The position numbers and the translations under genes are program-made. Below, one piece after another: positions 47,663 through 60,343 of a stretch of 64,000 nucleotides of DNA. The notes under the pieces are model-generated. The model was not told where the DNA came from, did no database searches, and was given only the letters and a program-made list of their open reading frames with translations. The DNA comes from Moniliophthora roreri (Eukaryota > Basidiomycota > Agaricomycetes > Agaricales > Marasmiaceae), in the NCBI GenBank assembly GCA_001466705.2, contig LATX02000195.1:62001-126000 (forward strand), given 5' to 3'. Numbering within the stretch: position 1 is the stretch's first letter; every line of letters starts with the position of its first letter.

Positions 47663-48410
47663 ATGTCATACGAAGGAGACCTTACCGTTCCAAAGTGAGT
47701 AGAAGTATCACGCCACACTATTCTAGCCGTAACGCAATTTCTAGAGCACCTAAGCTTGGAACTCGAGACCTGGATGACGAAGACGACATTTACTATCCAC
47801 CCAATCCAAATGGGTATCAGGAGGATTTCCCTATGGCCAGCCCCACAGGATGCCATACTCCACAATCAAACCCCGCGACCCCCACTCCTAGGAATGCTAG
47901 TACACTATTTGACGGAACTGAAGGCTTAAACAACTCTGCATTCAGTACCCCAGTCAAGCGAAGTAACCAAGGCGCAAATATGGTATGATCTGGTGCTTGA
48001 TTCTGAATGCAACACCACCGAGTTCTGGTGTTGTCATGCTGCCCCCGTTGACTGAACGTTCATTTCACAGGCACATCGCTCATTGGGGAAGAAGATACCA
48101 AAGCTAGATGGTAGCATTTCATCATCATCGGAAGGGAAGGGGAAGGAGCGGGCCATCTATACGATGGCGGAGGCTTCGATGTCAGACGATGCTGTGCTGG
48201 ACCGTGTGAGTACTGTATCGCCCCAGATACACGCGTTTTTCTCCTCTGATGTCGTCCCTTTTCCGTAGATGGGCCTGTCGCTAGCAGGATTTGATAGAGG
48301 ATTGAAGGTTGGCGAATCGGATGATTCGAAACGGCGAGGTATGCTGCATTCAAAGCCTATATCTGTCTGCTATAACATATCCATCAGACGAGTCCGTATA
48401 TCAAAAGTGA
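47663..48410 (+). CDS. Small Ser/Pro-rich acidic hypothetical protein
   Basis: Five exons (47663-47694, 47745-47982, 48071-48205, 48269-48338, 48388-48410), all phase-consistent, give 165 aa starting MSYEGDLTVPKAPKLGTRDL. It is rich in Asp, Ser, Thr-Pro sites (SNPATPTPRNAS, SAFSTPVKRSNQ) and a Lys/Ser patch (SSSSEGKGKERA), consistent with a disordered nuclear or cell-cycle phosphoprotein. No catalytic motif or known domain is seen. The last exon is only 23 nt and ends at a TGA overlapping a GTGAGC donor, so the true C-terminus may differ. Confidence 0.6.
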
Positions 48411-48964
48411 GCGAGTTCCTGTCCGAGTTGCTGCTTATCAAAACAACACCTCTGAGCTACTTTATTCGTTCGTATACTTTTATTCATGGGCACTGTGCTG
48501 CTATTGCTTCACTTATCTGGTTGAATAGTCTCTTGTTGTAATTATTAATGACCGAACCTTCAAGTTCTTGTTAGTCCCTCTAAATGCTTTTGCCGGCCGG
48601 CCGAGTTGACGTCGGCTGTCGGAGTCTCGGAGTCTCCGGATCTTGCTTCGAGACCAACGACTACGTCTCTGAAGGTTGTACCGAAAAATTGACCCAAGCC
48701 GCCTCGTTACGAATCTATGGGTGTCAAGTCTCTCATTTCAAACTTAAGAATATTCAATATACAGCATTACAACTCACGACTTCTTTTGCGATCTTTCTTC
48801 TAAGAATCTTCAGCTATTCCAAGGTCGACAGAACCGCGAATCATGCAGTGAAAGCCTTCTACCGAAGTATTCTCCTCGATTTCAGATATGCTATTTCCTT
48901 CACACATATTCTGCTCGGTCGTAGTTTTGTTCATCTGCCGTTCCAAATGGAGCACAAGCACTAG
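48411..48964. other. Intergenic region
   Basis: AT-rich sequence with no coding signal I can support. It may hold the start of the uncertain gene to the right. Confidence 0.35.
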
Positions 48965-50064
48965 GCCAGCGACATCACCGAAGCCTCGTATGCGATGGAT
49001 GAAAGACTGGGGTCCTTTGAGATTCAAACCGAGACTGTTGAACGATTTGGGTCGTATCGCTGGACAGGGGTCGCGGACGTGTTCACATTCGTTCGGGATG
49101 GGAGGAAGGTTCAGACCAAAGCGGCAGGACTCAAGTCCTTTGGATGTTATACTCGGTTTTCATTCTAGTAAGTTATTCTTGTCTCCATTGAAAACTCTTG
49201 ATTAGCTCAAGTGCACCCCAGCCGTTTTAATGAACATTATCGCCTATTTCCATATCATATCCCTCTATCCTGAAGCCGACCGCATCACCGTTGCGAATAG
49301 CCTCCCCAATCGCATCGGCCAAGGGTCTCCCCGAGAGAGATATGAAAAGCGAGGGTGGAGGATTCGATATGATGTGGATCGTTGGACAACCACTCGGAAT
49401 CCAGCATTTCCGACCGATATGTCGAAGACAGGCATTGCTAGACTGTCGAGCTACCGCCCGTGGCGGATTTCATTGCTTGTGACTGGGCTCTCGGTCAAGA
49501 TTAGATGCCCTCGAACTCATGGAGTAATCAACACGACCACGGTCTCCACAGTCCAGTCCACGCCATTCTACATCCCATTGGCGATATAGTCACTTATCTC
49601 ATCCGGTCTCTCGAAGTATTGATGATTCGTTTTCCGAGTTCGTTGAGAATGTCATCAAGAATCTTCCGGTACAACTTGATGAACAAGACATTCAAGTTCA
49701 GGATGTACTCAGGCAGGCTTTCAAGACTGCTCAACTGAAGTAACCCCCTACTTGAATCCCACAAGCAAGTGGAAAAATCAGTGTTGTATCATCTTCTCCA
49801 ATATTTGCAAAAGCTGGTCAAGGTACTGTCTTTCTTGCTAACATAAATACTGTATACTGACTCGGATTATCAAGTTCCTTGCAGTTTGTTTTCCGCTTCG
49901 CACAATCGCGGAAGGGTCATGTATGGACAAACGCCAATGTTAAGCTTCCACCTAACTTCGACGCTCCCAGCAGGGAGAAAGGCTCACGTACATACGAGTC
50001 CCATCTCCGATCCTTGCAAACCTGGAAGGTGAACGTGCAGCCCAAGCCGACAAAGACAACATGA
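48965..50064 (+). CDS. Uncertain multi-exon hypothetical gene (model incomplete)
   Basis: Several stretches look coding but could not all be joined. At 48965-49167, MDERLGSFEIQTETVERFGS and TGVADVFTFVRDGRKVQT. At about 49600-49740, SFSEFVENVIKNLPVQLDEQ. At 49750-49823, LESHKQVEKSVLYHLLQYLQ. A good GTACTG...TTGCAG intron follows, then the last exon to 50064, which ends VNVQPKPTKTT. The middle (49220-49590) is open in more than one frame. Either one intron pair was missed or the gene is damaged. Family not recognised. It is convergent with the zinc-finger gene. Confidence 0.35.
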
Positions 50065-50250
50065 ACCTCGGAAGAGACGATGCGGAAGCAGAACTTAATA
50101 TTCATGTATTCATATACTCTACACACTGACTAATGCAACATTAAAGAAAATGGTATTGGACGAAAAAAAGAGTATCGCAGTTGGATTGCCACAGTAATGG
50201 GATGCGTGGTATGCGAGGGGGCAAGAGGATAAAATATAACTGAACAACAT

Positions 50251-51833
50251 TCATTTACCGAAGTCTCGTTTGCTCCAAGTCTTACGTGGCTTGGATTTAA
50301 TGCGTAAGGACCTCCGAGTAGGGGTAGCTTCGACTGCAGGCACGCTCTTCTCGTCATCGCTAAGAGCAGTGAGCTCGTTCATGGCATCCAACATATCCTA
50401 GTGAAAAACACAATGAGAATGGATTCATCATCAGTAACATAAGTGAACGGAAACGTACCAAAGAATCAGTCACTGGAACTTGGGCGGGAGAACACTCGAT
50501 GTGCTCGTCGGTGCTGTCGTCCATGTCGCTGATGCTACCCCCCATAGGTTCATCATTATCCGAGTCAGGTTCGATATCATCAGCCTTCGCGGTAGCGACA
50601 GCAAGGTGCGCTGATCTGCGAGGAGGACCTAGCTCCCAGCGCCGTCTCTTAGAAGGCGACTCAACCTCGTTCATCACAACATCCTCCCCATCCGCATTCA
50701 CGTCCACCGGTATCTCCGTCGCATTGTACCAAGGCTTCAGGACCGGGCATTGATGAGTCATGTGTTTCGGATACTTGTCTACACCGGTAACTGGAATACC
50801 ACAGAATCGACAGTGAACAGCTTCAGCGTAGAAGTGTTCTTGAACGACGTGGTCTAGGAACTCTCTCCTGTTCATGTCGTCAGGCGAGTTTAGGAGTTCA
50901 TTGCCCGTTGCACGATCATAGATGCACGAGCACTCGACGTCCTTGGGAACCTTGGATATAGGGTTCAGGTTCAGCCAAGTACGTGCTGGGTCGTCAGAAA
51001 AGTGTGCATTTGCGAGATGGTCCTCAACGTCTCCGGTTTCGTATATGATGTGGTGACACCCGGGGAAAGGACAGCCGATGTTAACAACCATGCGAGTTGA
51101 GACGATGGGCAGGAGTTGGTGTGGAGGGATAAGAGGGAATTGCACGACCGCTTTAACCCAACATTCGCGGACACTATCTGTTGTGATCTCCAATTCAGAG
51201 CAAATAATAATGTCATCGGGTAATTCGAATGGTGCCAGCCTAGTAGCCGACGATAAATGGACACAACTGCATATGAGAAAAATGTATAACTCACGGATTG
51301 ATGGACGGTCTAAACCCTTGCAGTTCGCAAAGCCACAATTTACCATCCAACTCCCAGCGAACTTTCCAGTCAGGGCTGTTAAAGCGAATAGAAGAAATAA
51401 GATGATGTGTTAAGGCTAATTGGTTTAATGTTCACCTTGTTTGCATCAATTTCTCATCTTCAGGATAAAGTTTGAGATTATAGTCTACGGTGTAATCAGG
51501 GTTCCGCGAATCAACATCGAACAAGGGAAACGATAAATCCTCTATGGGAACGTGCTGATCGGGAAGGTAGAGCTTCCGGTGGAAATCACCGTTCTCGTCG
51601 AAATCAGAGGGAAAACACAGCCTGAAGATATGATTTATATCAGTGAAAAGGTTTAAAGAGCTCAACGGAAGCCTTACTGGGGCAGTTGGCCTGGCCGACC
51701 AGCAGCTGCGGCGATGCTAAAGAGGGACAACATCAACTAAAGTAAAAGTTGAAAGAGATCTAGAGGCTTACGCTTTAGCGTTAGCGGCGAAAGCCGCCAT
51801 GTATCGCTTCGAAGGAGATAGCGTAGTCGACAT
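50251..51833 (-). CDS. C2H2-like zinc-finger nuclear protein
   Basis: Six exons on the minus strand join in phase from MSTTLSPSKRYMAAFAANAK to KTWSKRDFGK, about 430 aa. The longest open frame alone (51346 start) misses the first exons: the correct route is ...MQTSPDWKVRWELDGKLW... spliced at CC|G into LAPFELPDDII. Three zinc-finger-like modules are visible: CPFPGCHHIIYETGDVEDHL with His pair after it, CSCIYDRATGNEL with H..EH, and CRFCGIPVTGVDKYPKHMTH. A Pro/basic stretch (SPSKRRRWELGPPRRS), an acidic Ser/Asp part and a basic end (TPTRRSLRIKSKPRK) fit a nuclear DNA- or chromatin-associated protein. Single copy here; target unknown. Confidence 0.75.
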
Positions 51834-53628
51834 CTTGAAGATTTAGCTTGGTAGGTCTCGCTTGACGGAGTTTCAGTTCGAAGGAGATGGTGCCAGGGCA
51901 AGGTGTTGACTGCAACGAGCTTAAAAGGCTTCGTATGTGGCTGGCTGAAGTTGAGAACAATATCCTATCGTGTGCCGAACGCCGAAAACGGAGACAATGG
52001 TGAACCATAACGGAGAATATTTCAGAATTTTAAGACGTCTAAATGAATTCTTCAGCCCGGCTATAAGGAAGTAAGCAGAGTTTCCGTTAACACCTGAAAA
52101 ACTATCTCACCCACACCCATTAGCTACATTTACCTGACCCTCTTCACTCTGTGATACCGTTTCATATCCCAGCAATCGTGCCACACAACTTTGGTTGTTG
52201 CTATAGCTCAGTGCCTAGATTTGGCAGTGGCCCCGAGATCGACCTTGTAATCAAACAAATCTTTGGCCGAAGAATGAGCTAGCGAGGTTTGATAAGGATT
52301 ATACTCATAACGGTTCTGCCGAGTGACTCATTGCCATGATCCTCCATCGGCCACCAGTTGACTATTGAGAATACTTAGCTTGCCTTCTGAGTACGTCGCA
52401 TTGTCTATTTGCAAATTCGAAAATCGAGGCCTGATTTGCACATTTCATCCAGTACGAAAATTGTCCTTGTCTCTGGTATGCTTAGTGTATGCTTGTCCTT
52501 GTGCATTTCGTGGAGTTTCCAGGATCGGTGGTAGAGGTGATTGTTGCTTCTCGAATCTCAACCCCTACCACATCATCGATCATCTCCGAGAAGTCACAAA
52601 TAACACGATGAGTTGTAATTTGATATGTGCCATGTGTTCAGGCGGTAAAAACGTTCGTGTTGATTTTGAAGTTCTACGCCTAGAGGTCGCAAACTTTGTC
52701 AGGTGAGCCTTGGAGAGAAAAACGCGATGAGGGCGTACTTCCGGGGCTCCCTTCTACTGGATGACGAACAATCACAAACCGACAAACGCGTAAGAAGGGA
52801 GGCCGGCGAGGAATATAGGTGACGGAGGTACACGAATCCTCTGGTGACTTTCGTTTGTTGTTGAATGCTGGTTTCGAGACGAGAGTATTTCGTTCCTGAT
52901 TTGCGATCCAGCATAGCACCAGTGCCCATCTGGATCACCATGACGGCTTTAGCCGATGATACTAGGATACTCTTTTAAATGAATTACTGAGGATTATGAC
53001 AGATCCTAAAACGGTACCTCTAGCTCCTCCGGTGAAGCGATAATATAGTCATACACTTGCGGAATAGCGCAGGACTGGATCATAAGAAACAAGGTATCGT
53101 TGCGAGTAAATCAAAGAGGGTACCTTTGAAGTGTTCAGCATAACAATATGCAGTTCATACTACTCGACTCTTACCTCGTCGCTACTCTGCCTCGCAATAA
53201 GTCGCGAGTATATCCGTGGACTACTCGAGGTTTCGCAATACATACAATATTAAGGTAGATGCGAGTCGGTCCATCTCGGAATCAGATAATTTTAGTTTTG
53301 GCTGTCGTCCAAATGTGCGGTGAACATGGTTAAATGGGGGTTGAATGCATACGAGGTGCTTCCTCTGGTACACATTTATGTGGGTAATTTCCGAAGTAGC
53401 GAGTGCCCAGTGGCATCTTCTCGAAAGTCGGAGACGAACATCATAGTTGCGGAGAGGATTCGAGCGCAGGTCGCAAGCGCCCGTTGAAAACTTTGTCGCA
53501 AACCATAATCAACAAGCTCCTCACCATGATCGAATGCTCGAAATCAATCTTGGAGACCAAACTATTCCTCTATCCTCTACGATTTGAAGATTTGGAACAC
53601 CAATATGACCAGCTGACAATTTGAATTC
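51834..53628. other. Gene-poor region
   Basis: No intact gene. A coding-like tail near 52575-52705 (TMSCNLICAMCSGGKNVRVD, then a GTGAGC donor) and another at 53460-53625 (RKRPLKTLSQTIINKLLTMI) may be remnants, but neither has confirmed partners. Confidence 0.3.
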
Positions 53629-54667
53629 ATGGACCCCAAGTTCTGGTCGCAAATCGCGATACTTAGCAACGACCAGGACGGACCCGGACAGGATTTAGTG
53701 GGAATATGGACAAGATTGCTCGGGCTTATGGAAGAACTGCTAAAGAGAATGTGACGTGCAGAGTTGGAAGGATTGAGGGGAAACTATGGGGCGTCATTTT
53801 ACTGGGGGTGGTGATACAGCCAGCTGTCATCAAAGTGTGCCTATCGTACTGAAACTGCCTGTTTTGCAGATACGACCATCTATTATGCACCCAATAGTGC
53901 CCACACCAACTCGATGTCCCATAAAAACCGGAAATTTTCTCGCTACTTTGCCTCTCCCAAGAATGGTCAGACCAAGACGTTCTGTTCATGCATAGCTATC
54001 CTGGCTTGTGCGATTTCCATCCAACCTTTATGCGTAATGTTTGGTACCCATTCAATTTCCATATCTTCTTCGGGCAACGCGGGCATCAACTGTACTAGAC
54101 ATGCATGGTTACGGCGGACCTTCCAAATCTCTCGACATCGACGTCTCAAAAATAGCATTGTTTACAGGATATGGTGGAGGTTCTGGATGCAAAACGTGTA
54201 GAGCGCGATATCATTATTAAGCATGACTTGTACGTCTTGCTAGAATCAGGTCTCACCTTGGAGTCAAACTGATGAACGATGTTAATATGTTTAGCAGAAT
54301 CCTTGTCATCTCTCACATGCCGTGAGCTACCACCCTACGCGTGTAGAAGCCATCAGTTTCCACACTGTAGGACATCAACCATCTCAACTACCTTTCGTTC
54401 TAAATGCTACGAATCAGCGTGCCCGAGAGGCTTTCGTATACGGGTTCTTTTGGGTGCTACGAACGTTTCTATGGAGAACGTACGTGTGTAAGATCTATTC
54501 ATGCTTGGTTACTTCTGACAACTCTGATGTAGTTCGAAGAATCGAAACTGGATTCACTATCGGATGCTATGGCGATTCTAAAGTCTGGATGGCAGGTTCA
54601 ACTCTTCGAGGTGGATTACGAGCTATTTTGCTGTCAAGAAAGATGCACCCACCCGCATTTTGGTTAA
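53629..54667 (+). CDS. Hypothetical spliced gene, 3' half well supported
   Basis: The 3' half is convincing. Exons 54168-54229, 54298-54321, 54371-54479 and 54533-54667 join across introns of 68, 49 and 53 nt, with GTACGT, GTGAGC and GTACGT donors, into one open frame. It reads DMVEVLDAKRVERDIIIKHD, LILVISHMP, RIRVLLGATNVSMEN, FEESKLDSLSDAMAILKSGW and ends TRCTHPHFG-like (CQERCTHPHFG) at a TAA. The 5' half (MDPKFWSQIAILSNDQDGPG at 53629 and the open stretch 53820-54090) is a guess. The alternation of a hydrophobic strand (LILVIS) and a helix with GWQVQLFEV is loosely like NYN/PIN-type nuclease folds, but catalytic Asp residues were not established, so I do not assign a function. Confidence 0.42.
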
Positions 54668-56734
54668 TTGAAGAGATATATCATCTCGTCCTCTAGGGAT
54701 TATTGATCATTGAACTCATTACTAGAGATGGGCACGTCTAGCAGAGCCTCTACTCACATGCGTTGAGCGACTATGGCTTATTACAAACGAGCGTTAAAGA
54801 GTCAAAGTATGTGTATTGAACGCCATGTGCAACTTGTGCTCAAATAACTCCCATTAAGACCTAGTGCTAGAGCGATCCTTGCTTCCCCGTCTTTTTCGGC
54901 GACGCAGAGCACGGTTATATCGCACGCGAAGATAGATCTATAACGGCGTACTGATTTGCCCCATCTGGTGGAGACGTTATGTCGAAAAGAAGTGAGCTAC
55001 CTGATACTGCCAGGCCGGGCATTGAGTGGTGATGGAGGTTTCAGAAGAACATTATTGGCCTGGATTGAGCGCTACCGAGTATGTTCTTTTATGAATCATG
55101 TCTCCTAGGATATAAACCGACTGAATGGCCCCTTTATTAAAGCGTTACGCAAAATTTTACCACATCTCCATTCTCGAGCCCGTAATGATACACACGGGAA
55201 CAAGAGCGGCGGCGGTGAAGAGCTCAGGTTCATCAGCTCTTCCAGCATCGGACCCCGGAAGAATCATGAGGATCTTTATGAATTGTCCGTTCAAAAGGAC
55301 GACACCCCTTGAGCCGATATCCCATTGGAGGAAAGGAGAATAAGGGTTACGCTTCCTGTGTACTCCTCGTCGGGCGGGCGAAAAGGGCGACGGTCGTGTT
55401 GATTCGAGGGATGCGAACAGTCGTTCATACTGGAATGAATGATGCTCCACTGCAATGCATTAAGAGCTTCCCAAAAGAGTCGGCGTACATGCGATAATAA
55501 TGACGACCAACTGTCCAGCGGGAAAGGTTGACTGACGCAACCTGGAGAACGCACTTCCAATCACGAGCTCAACGGTTCTGCTTATGTTCGTTTTTTTTCA
55601 AGGCTCGAAGGAGGTAGAAGGCTCGAAGACCGCTACCCTGGACCTTGGCCTGGAAGAAGCCCGAGAGCGATTTCATTTTAGATAGCCAACTATGTAAAAG
55701 GAACCCGCGTCTTCCGTTTCCGTTTCGTCCATCGAATAGTTCGACCTAGGCCATTGAAAAATCCCCGCAACGAATGTAATCATACTGCAAAGACATAGGC
55801 ATGTGCATGGTAATTCCTATACACAATGAAGTCAGCGCAGGTGGCGGGAGGTACATACTTGTCGAACGTCGAACGTTAAACGTTAAACGCCTGCCGCCTG
55901 TCAGATGTGAGAACTGTGATTTTTTGATTGCTCGGGCTTGCGGCTTGTGGACTAGAAGCGTGCGAAGCGACCGTTTCTCCGTGCAAAGTTTCCAGCAAGG
56001 AAAGGAAACTCGCTCGAGAGCCAGAAAAATGACTTTAATTCTGTTAAAACCTTTTGAAGCATGGCAGCTAATGATGGTGCGTGCATGTGAGAAAAAAGGG
56101 GAAAAAAGGGTTAAAAATTGAAAATTAATATTGTCCCACGCCTGGTTTCCAGGGCGATCGCTAGGGAAATCGTGAGAAATCTGAATGTTGACGAGATGCG
56201 GGTTTGTTCCTTCCTATAATCATGATGGCCACCAAGCCGGTCATGTATGTACAGCAGAGTCTGTAATCCTATACAAATCCAACTCTGCCTTTTTCCGTTA
56301 CGGTCAACGCCATTCTGTCTCTTCTCTCTTTCCACCCGAGTCCTTCCTTTATATCTATCTATCTAGTTTAGCATCTGAAGATTTGGCTTGCAGACTAGTG
56401 GTATGTCTTCTGCTTATTCCATTAAATAAAGCCAACATTGACGAGAAATTGGCTCCCGAAACCAGGAAATCGCGCGGAATTTCACCGGCGACACGACATT
56501 TACACGAGGACACGGCTGAAGGGATTAAAAGAGCTCCAGCTATCCCCCGAGCCGACCAATGTCAATGCAAAGTCGGGGAAGATTGTGAGCCATCAACCAT
56601 TGCTAGCGAGACAACTCTCGAAGTGAGTCTTTTTCTATGCACCAGGTCTTGATGTTACTAATTGTCCTGAAGCATACTCATTCGAACGGTACCAAGCAAG
56701 ATAACCGGCTTCTTCACCGAGGAATATCACCGCT
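54668..56734. other. Intergenic region and leader of the large F-box gene
   Basis: No gene seen in 54668-56150. Short tandem units (CGAACGT twice, then TAAACGT twice) occur at about 55864-55888. From about 56280 the sequence is pyrimidine-rich and contains candidate 5'-UTR introns (GTATGT at about 56401; GTGAGT at about 56622 to AAG near 56672), consistent with a spliced leader of the gene that starts at 56735. Confidence 0.4.
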
Positions 56735-59700
56735 ATGGCTCCCATTGCAGCACGTCGTCCGCATACTAGCCAAGGAACCAGTCGACGCGAAATCACCCCG
56801 TTCAACTTGACAGCCTCAAGCAGGTTCATGCCATTACCGACTCTACCTCAGTCGCCTGTAACCCAGACCGGATTTGGGCTTGAAGAGACTGACAAGAGTG
56901 ACATCGTCCCAACGGATGAATACAGCAGAAGTGAGGTCAGTGCTCGATTCACGCTCCATAAATAAATTGGCTGATGATGAAGTCGTGATTTTAGACGCAG
57001 ACCCCACGTCCATCCACATCTACATCTACATCACGCTCGCCATCCGTGATGGCCCGCATGTTCGTCCCTCGTAAAAAGGTGACCAGTATCAGCAGTGTCG
57101 AGAGCGACAGTACAACAACTCATGGTCATCATTTCATTTCGGCAGCCTCGCTGTCACGAAAGAAGACCATCAGTATCACTAGCGTCGCCAGTAACGCGGG
57201 CGAACCGCCTCCATCACAGCCTGATTATTCGGTCGGCCTCAGTGCACGTAAAGACCTAGAACCTGTAGGTTACATCGCAAAACCCCTCAAAAAATCGATC
57301 TGGAAGAAGACGTCGCAAGATACTCGACGACCACATACTTCGTCGTCATTCTCTGCATCGACCGCTTCCCTTGATCAACAAACTCGTGTCCCGCGAAGGA
57401 GTGCTAGCGCTACCGAATCCGGCGGTAATGGATGGAGGCTCTTTGGGAGGAAAAGACGAGATTCGGAACTCGACCAGGCGACCGAAGATGCAGTGGAGAC
57501 TGAGAGTGACGAGATTGACGAGATTCGGCGTCCCAGTGATTTGGGTCCTGTAGCGGAGGTCATGGCTACACTGATAGATGATGAGAAACCCTTGCCTGGT
57601 CTTCCTGCTGAAGGTGAAGATTCCCAGATTTCGCTACCGCACCGGGAACACCGCGATCAGGGATTTGAAGACCAGTCGCTCATTTCGTGTATTTTGGGCT
57701 TTTTACCTGCTTCAGAAGTCGCCCGCTGCGCAGTTGTGTCCAAATTGTGGTTGCCTGCAGCAAGAAGCGTCCTCTACGGATGTATCGACCTGCGTCTGGA
57801 CACCATTTCAGTCTCCAAGGATACTCAGGCATCTGCTGATGAGGAAAGGACGGCTAAAAGGCGAAAAATACGCCAAACACTCCAGCTCGTGGTCGAGACG
57901 CTAAAAATCCGCAATGGCCAGCTCTTTGAGGGCACGTTTGGCCTCCTACTCGATGAGTGGCCTTTCGGATGGGACCCATCTGAAGCCGAGCTGGATTCTG
58001 ATGATGTGCATGACGACACAGCCTCTGTGCACACAGAGTACACCGCGTACTCCGAATCAGACTTCACCACCACCGTGTCGGACACACTCTCGCTCCTGCT
58101 GGATATACCTCCATCTCCTGGGAGAATAAGCAAGGACAGATCGTCCTCGCCGGTGTATCAACTTAATATGTCTCCGTCACCTGTCAAAACGTCCTTTGAT
58201 ATTCCACGTGTACCGATACCGAAAAGTACTCGACTATCTCCCCAAGCGCTGATGACGACGCTGATTGCATCGTTACCTTCTCTCGCTACGCTTTGTCTTC
58301 CTGCTTTCCATGCGCCAATTATGAGGCATCACGTCGCGTTTGGGCTTCGGAAGGTCGAATTCCTTCTTGAAGGCGAGACGGAAGAAATGTTGAGGTGGTT
58401 AGACGGATTGGTCGGAGTTGTGGAGGTTCGCGTTGGGAGTAATAGACACGAGCCGTGTGCCCCTGATGTAGGCACTGTCGGGAAGAACGCATCTAAAGTG
58501 GAGGTGAAGGATCGCGCCGACACTCTAGGCAAACAGCAAGATGCGAGGCCCCGTTCAGCCACGAAAGGGAGAAAACGCAAGACGTTTCTAATCATCTCCG
58601 CCCCTGAATCCCCATCGAGTTCTTCCTCTTCAACACCTCTTGCTTCGGCAACATTTCCAGGAACCTCATTCCCCATGCCTCCACCTACATCAGCACTGGA
58701 GAAAAGAGCTTCGACGCTCAGCACTCCAGGGTCGGCTGATGCAGCAGACAAACGGTTTTCGGTGGGGAGACCATCGTCGCCACTTCTCCCGCCTGGTCTT
58801 GACCCTCTGGCCCAGAATATACAACCACTCTCTTCACCTGCACCTTTGAAGACTGAGGCTGAGTTCCGCGTTACGGAGCCGCCTTCCGCACCTCAAACCA
58901 ACGACCGATCTGATTCGCTCTCTCCGGCGTCCTCTGCATCTCAAAGCCCCGTAACATCCGCATACCACACACCGACACTCAGACCGAGTACTCCCAACAC
59001 ACCGAGTACTCCATTATCGCCCATGGATCCGATCAGGCCTCTCACACCGTTCGCCCAATCTCTCTACCTTTATTCGATGTACAATCGTTCTCTCCCTTTA
59101 ACACCTTTCCAAAGTTCACACAACAACGCCGGAATCCGGGAGCTATGTCTCAAGGAGACGCTTTTACCAAGTCTCCAGGTCTTCCACGGTCCACCAAACT
59201 TGGTGAATCTCCTCGTTCCGCCGCGTCGGAAAACTATCCAAGAAGTGCGAGTGATCATACGAGGGACGATTGTCGGTGGTGAAGTCAAAGTGGGCGAAGT
59301 GGTACGTGGGCTGACTTTTGATGAGAAATGTGGGAAGGAAGATGTACTGAAAAACGTGGGGCTGTACTTTGCTGAAGATACGGATAGGAGAACGGTTGAG
59401 AAGGTGTTGGGTGCTGTCGGTGTTGTTGCTTGTCCGTCTGAAGAGGCCAAGGAGAAAAACTCTAGTGTCAAGGGGATTGGTATTTTGGACATTGTTTTGG
59501 CACCGGGATTCCGCACGCATCCTAATCTAAAGAAGAGCGATGAGGTCAGTTTTTATTGTTAGTATCCCGTGACGTGCTGCTGAAACGTCGACTCGACAGA
59601 TTGTGTATAAGACTGTTCATGCCATACTACCAAGGTATCATGGCTTGGAGGCTTTACTCCTACGACGAGAGCCACAATCTGACAGCAGGACAAAAGAGCA

Positions 59701-60343
59701 AGAAACAATCGAAGAGGATCAAGAAGACCAATCACCAGTACTATCTGCGATGGAAGGAACGAAGGCAGCCAGGGCCTCAAGCATGAACCACACTCTTTCT
59801 CTTATACCCCAAGTTGAAGTCGATATTCATACCCTCGAAGCCATGATGGATACCCCTACCTCGCTAAATGATACCCTTCCCTATTCCTCGATACCAGCTC
59901 TGTCACCAATCATTACCCCGTCAGCAGATACTCCGCCCGTATCAGAAAGCTCAATAGCGTTTCCGAGTATGTCACCTCTAGGCTCGCCATTGTCATCGCC
60001 ATCGCCATCATCATCACCATCATCATACTCACCGACGGATTTGTCAATTTCCATCGAGAGACAACAGCTTCGAGACCGAAAGGAGATGAGGAGGAGGTTT
60101 GGAAGTTTGACACCTGGCCAGGCGCCAAGTTGGACTCCGAACCACAGCCTTTCTGTAGTGTCTATACAATGGGACCACGAAGGTCGACGGCATTCTGATG
60201 CTTCAACTCTACTATCTCTAAAAGAAGCGCAAGACTTATCATCCTCTCAGCGACGCTACGTTCGCCTATGGAAGAGGATGTGCCCGTCGTTGAGCAAAGT
60301 GGTATTTTTGAACGGAGGCGTCTGGGATGCTACCAGGCGATGA
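56735..60343 (+). CDS. Large Ser/Pro-rich F-box protein
   Basis: Three exons (56735-56935, 56995-59544, 59600-60343) give 1164 aa, with both junctions in phase (SRSE|TQTPRPS and KKSDE|IVYKTVH). The N-terminal 290 residues are disordered and Ser/Thr/Arg-rich with repeated K-K-x-[ST]-I-[ST]-S units (RKKVTSISSV, RKKTISITSV). The F-box follows at about 294-330 (SLISCILGFLPASEVARCAV, then SKLWLPAARSVLYG). Then come acidic and Pro/Ser-rich linkers, a conserved block (SLATLCLPAFHAPIMRHHVA, then FGLRKVEFLLEGETEEMLRW), another long Ser/Pro-rich region, and a C-terminal folded part (RKTIQEVRVIIRGTIVGGEV, YHGLEALLLRRE). Probable SCF receptor. Many Ser/Thr-Pro sites suggest control by phosphorylation. 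A CAT/CCA-repeat stretch at 59994-60032 encodes a Ser/Pro run. Confidence 0.85.

Noticed and set aside
57825..59520. Several antisense open frames inside the large F-box gene
   Set aside because: They are Ser/Thr-rich mirror frames of the coding strand with no splice sites or family features.
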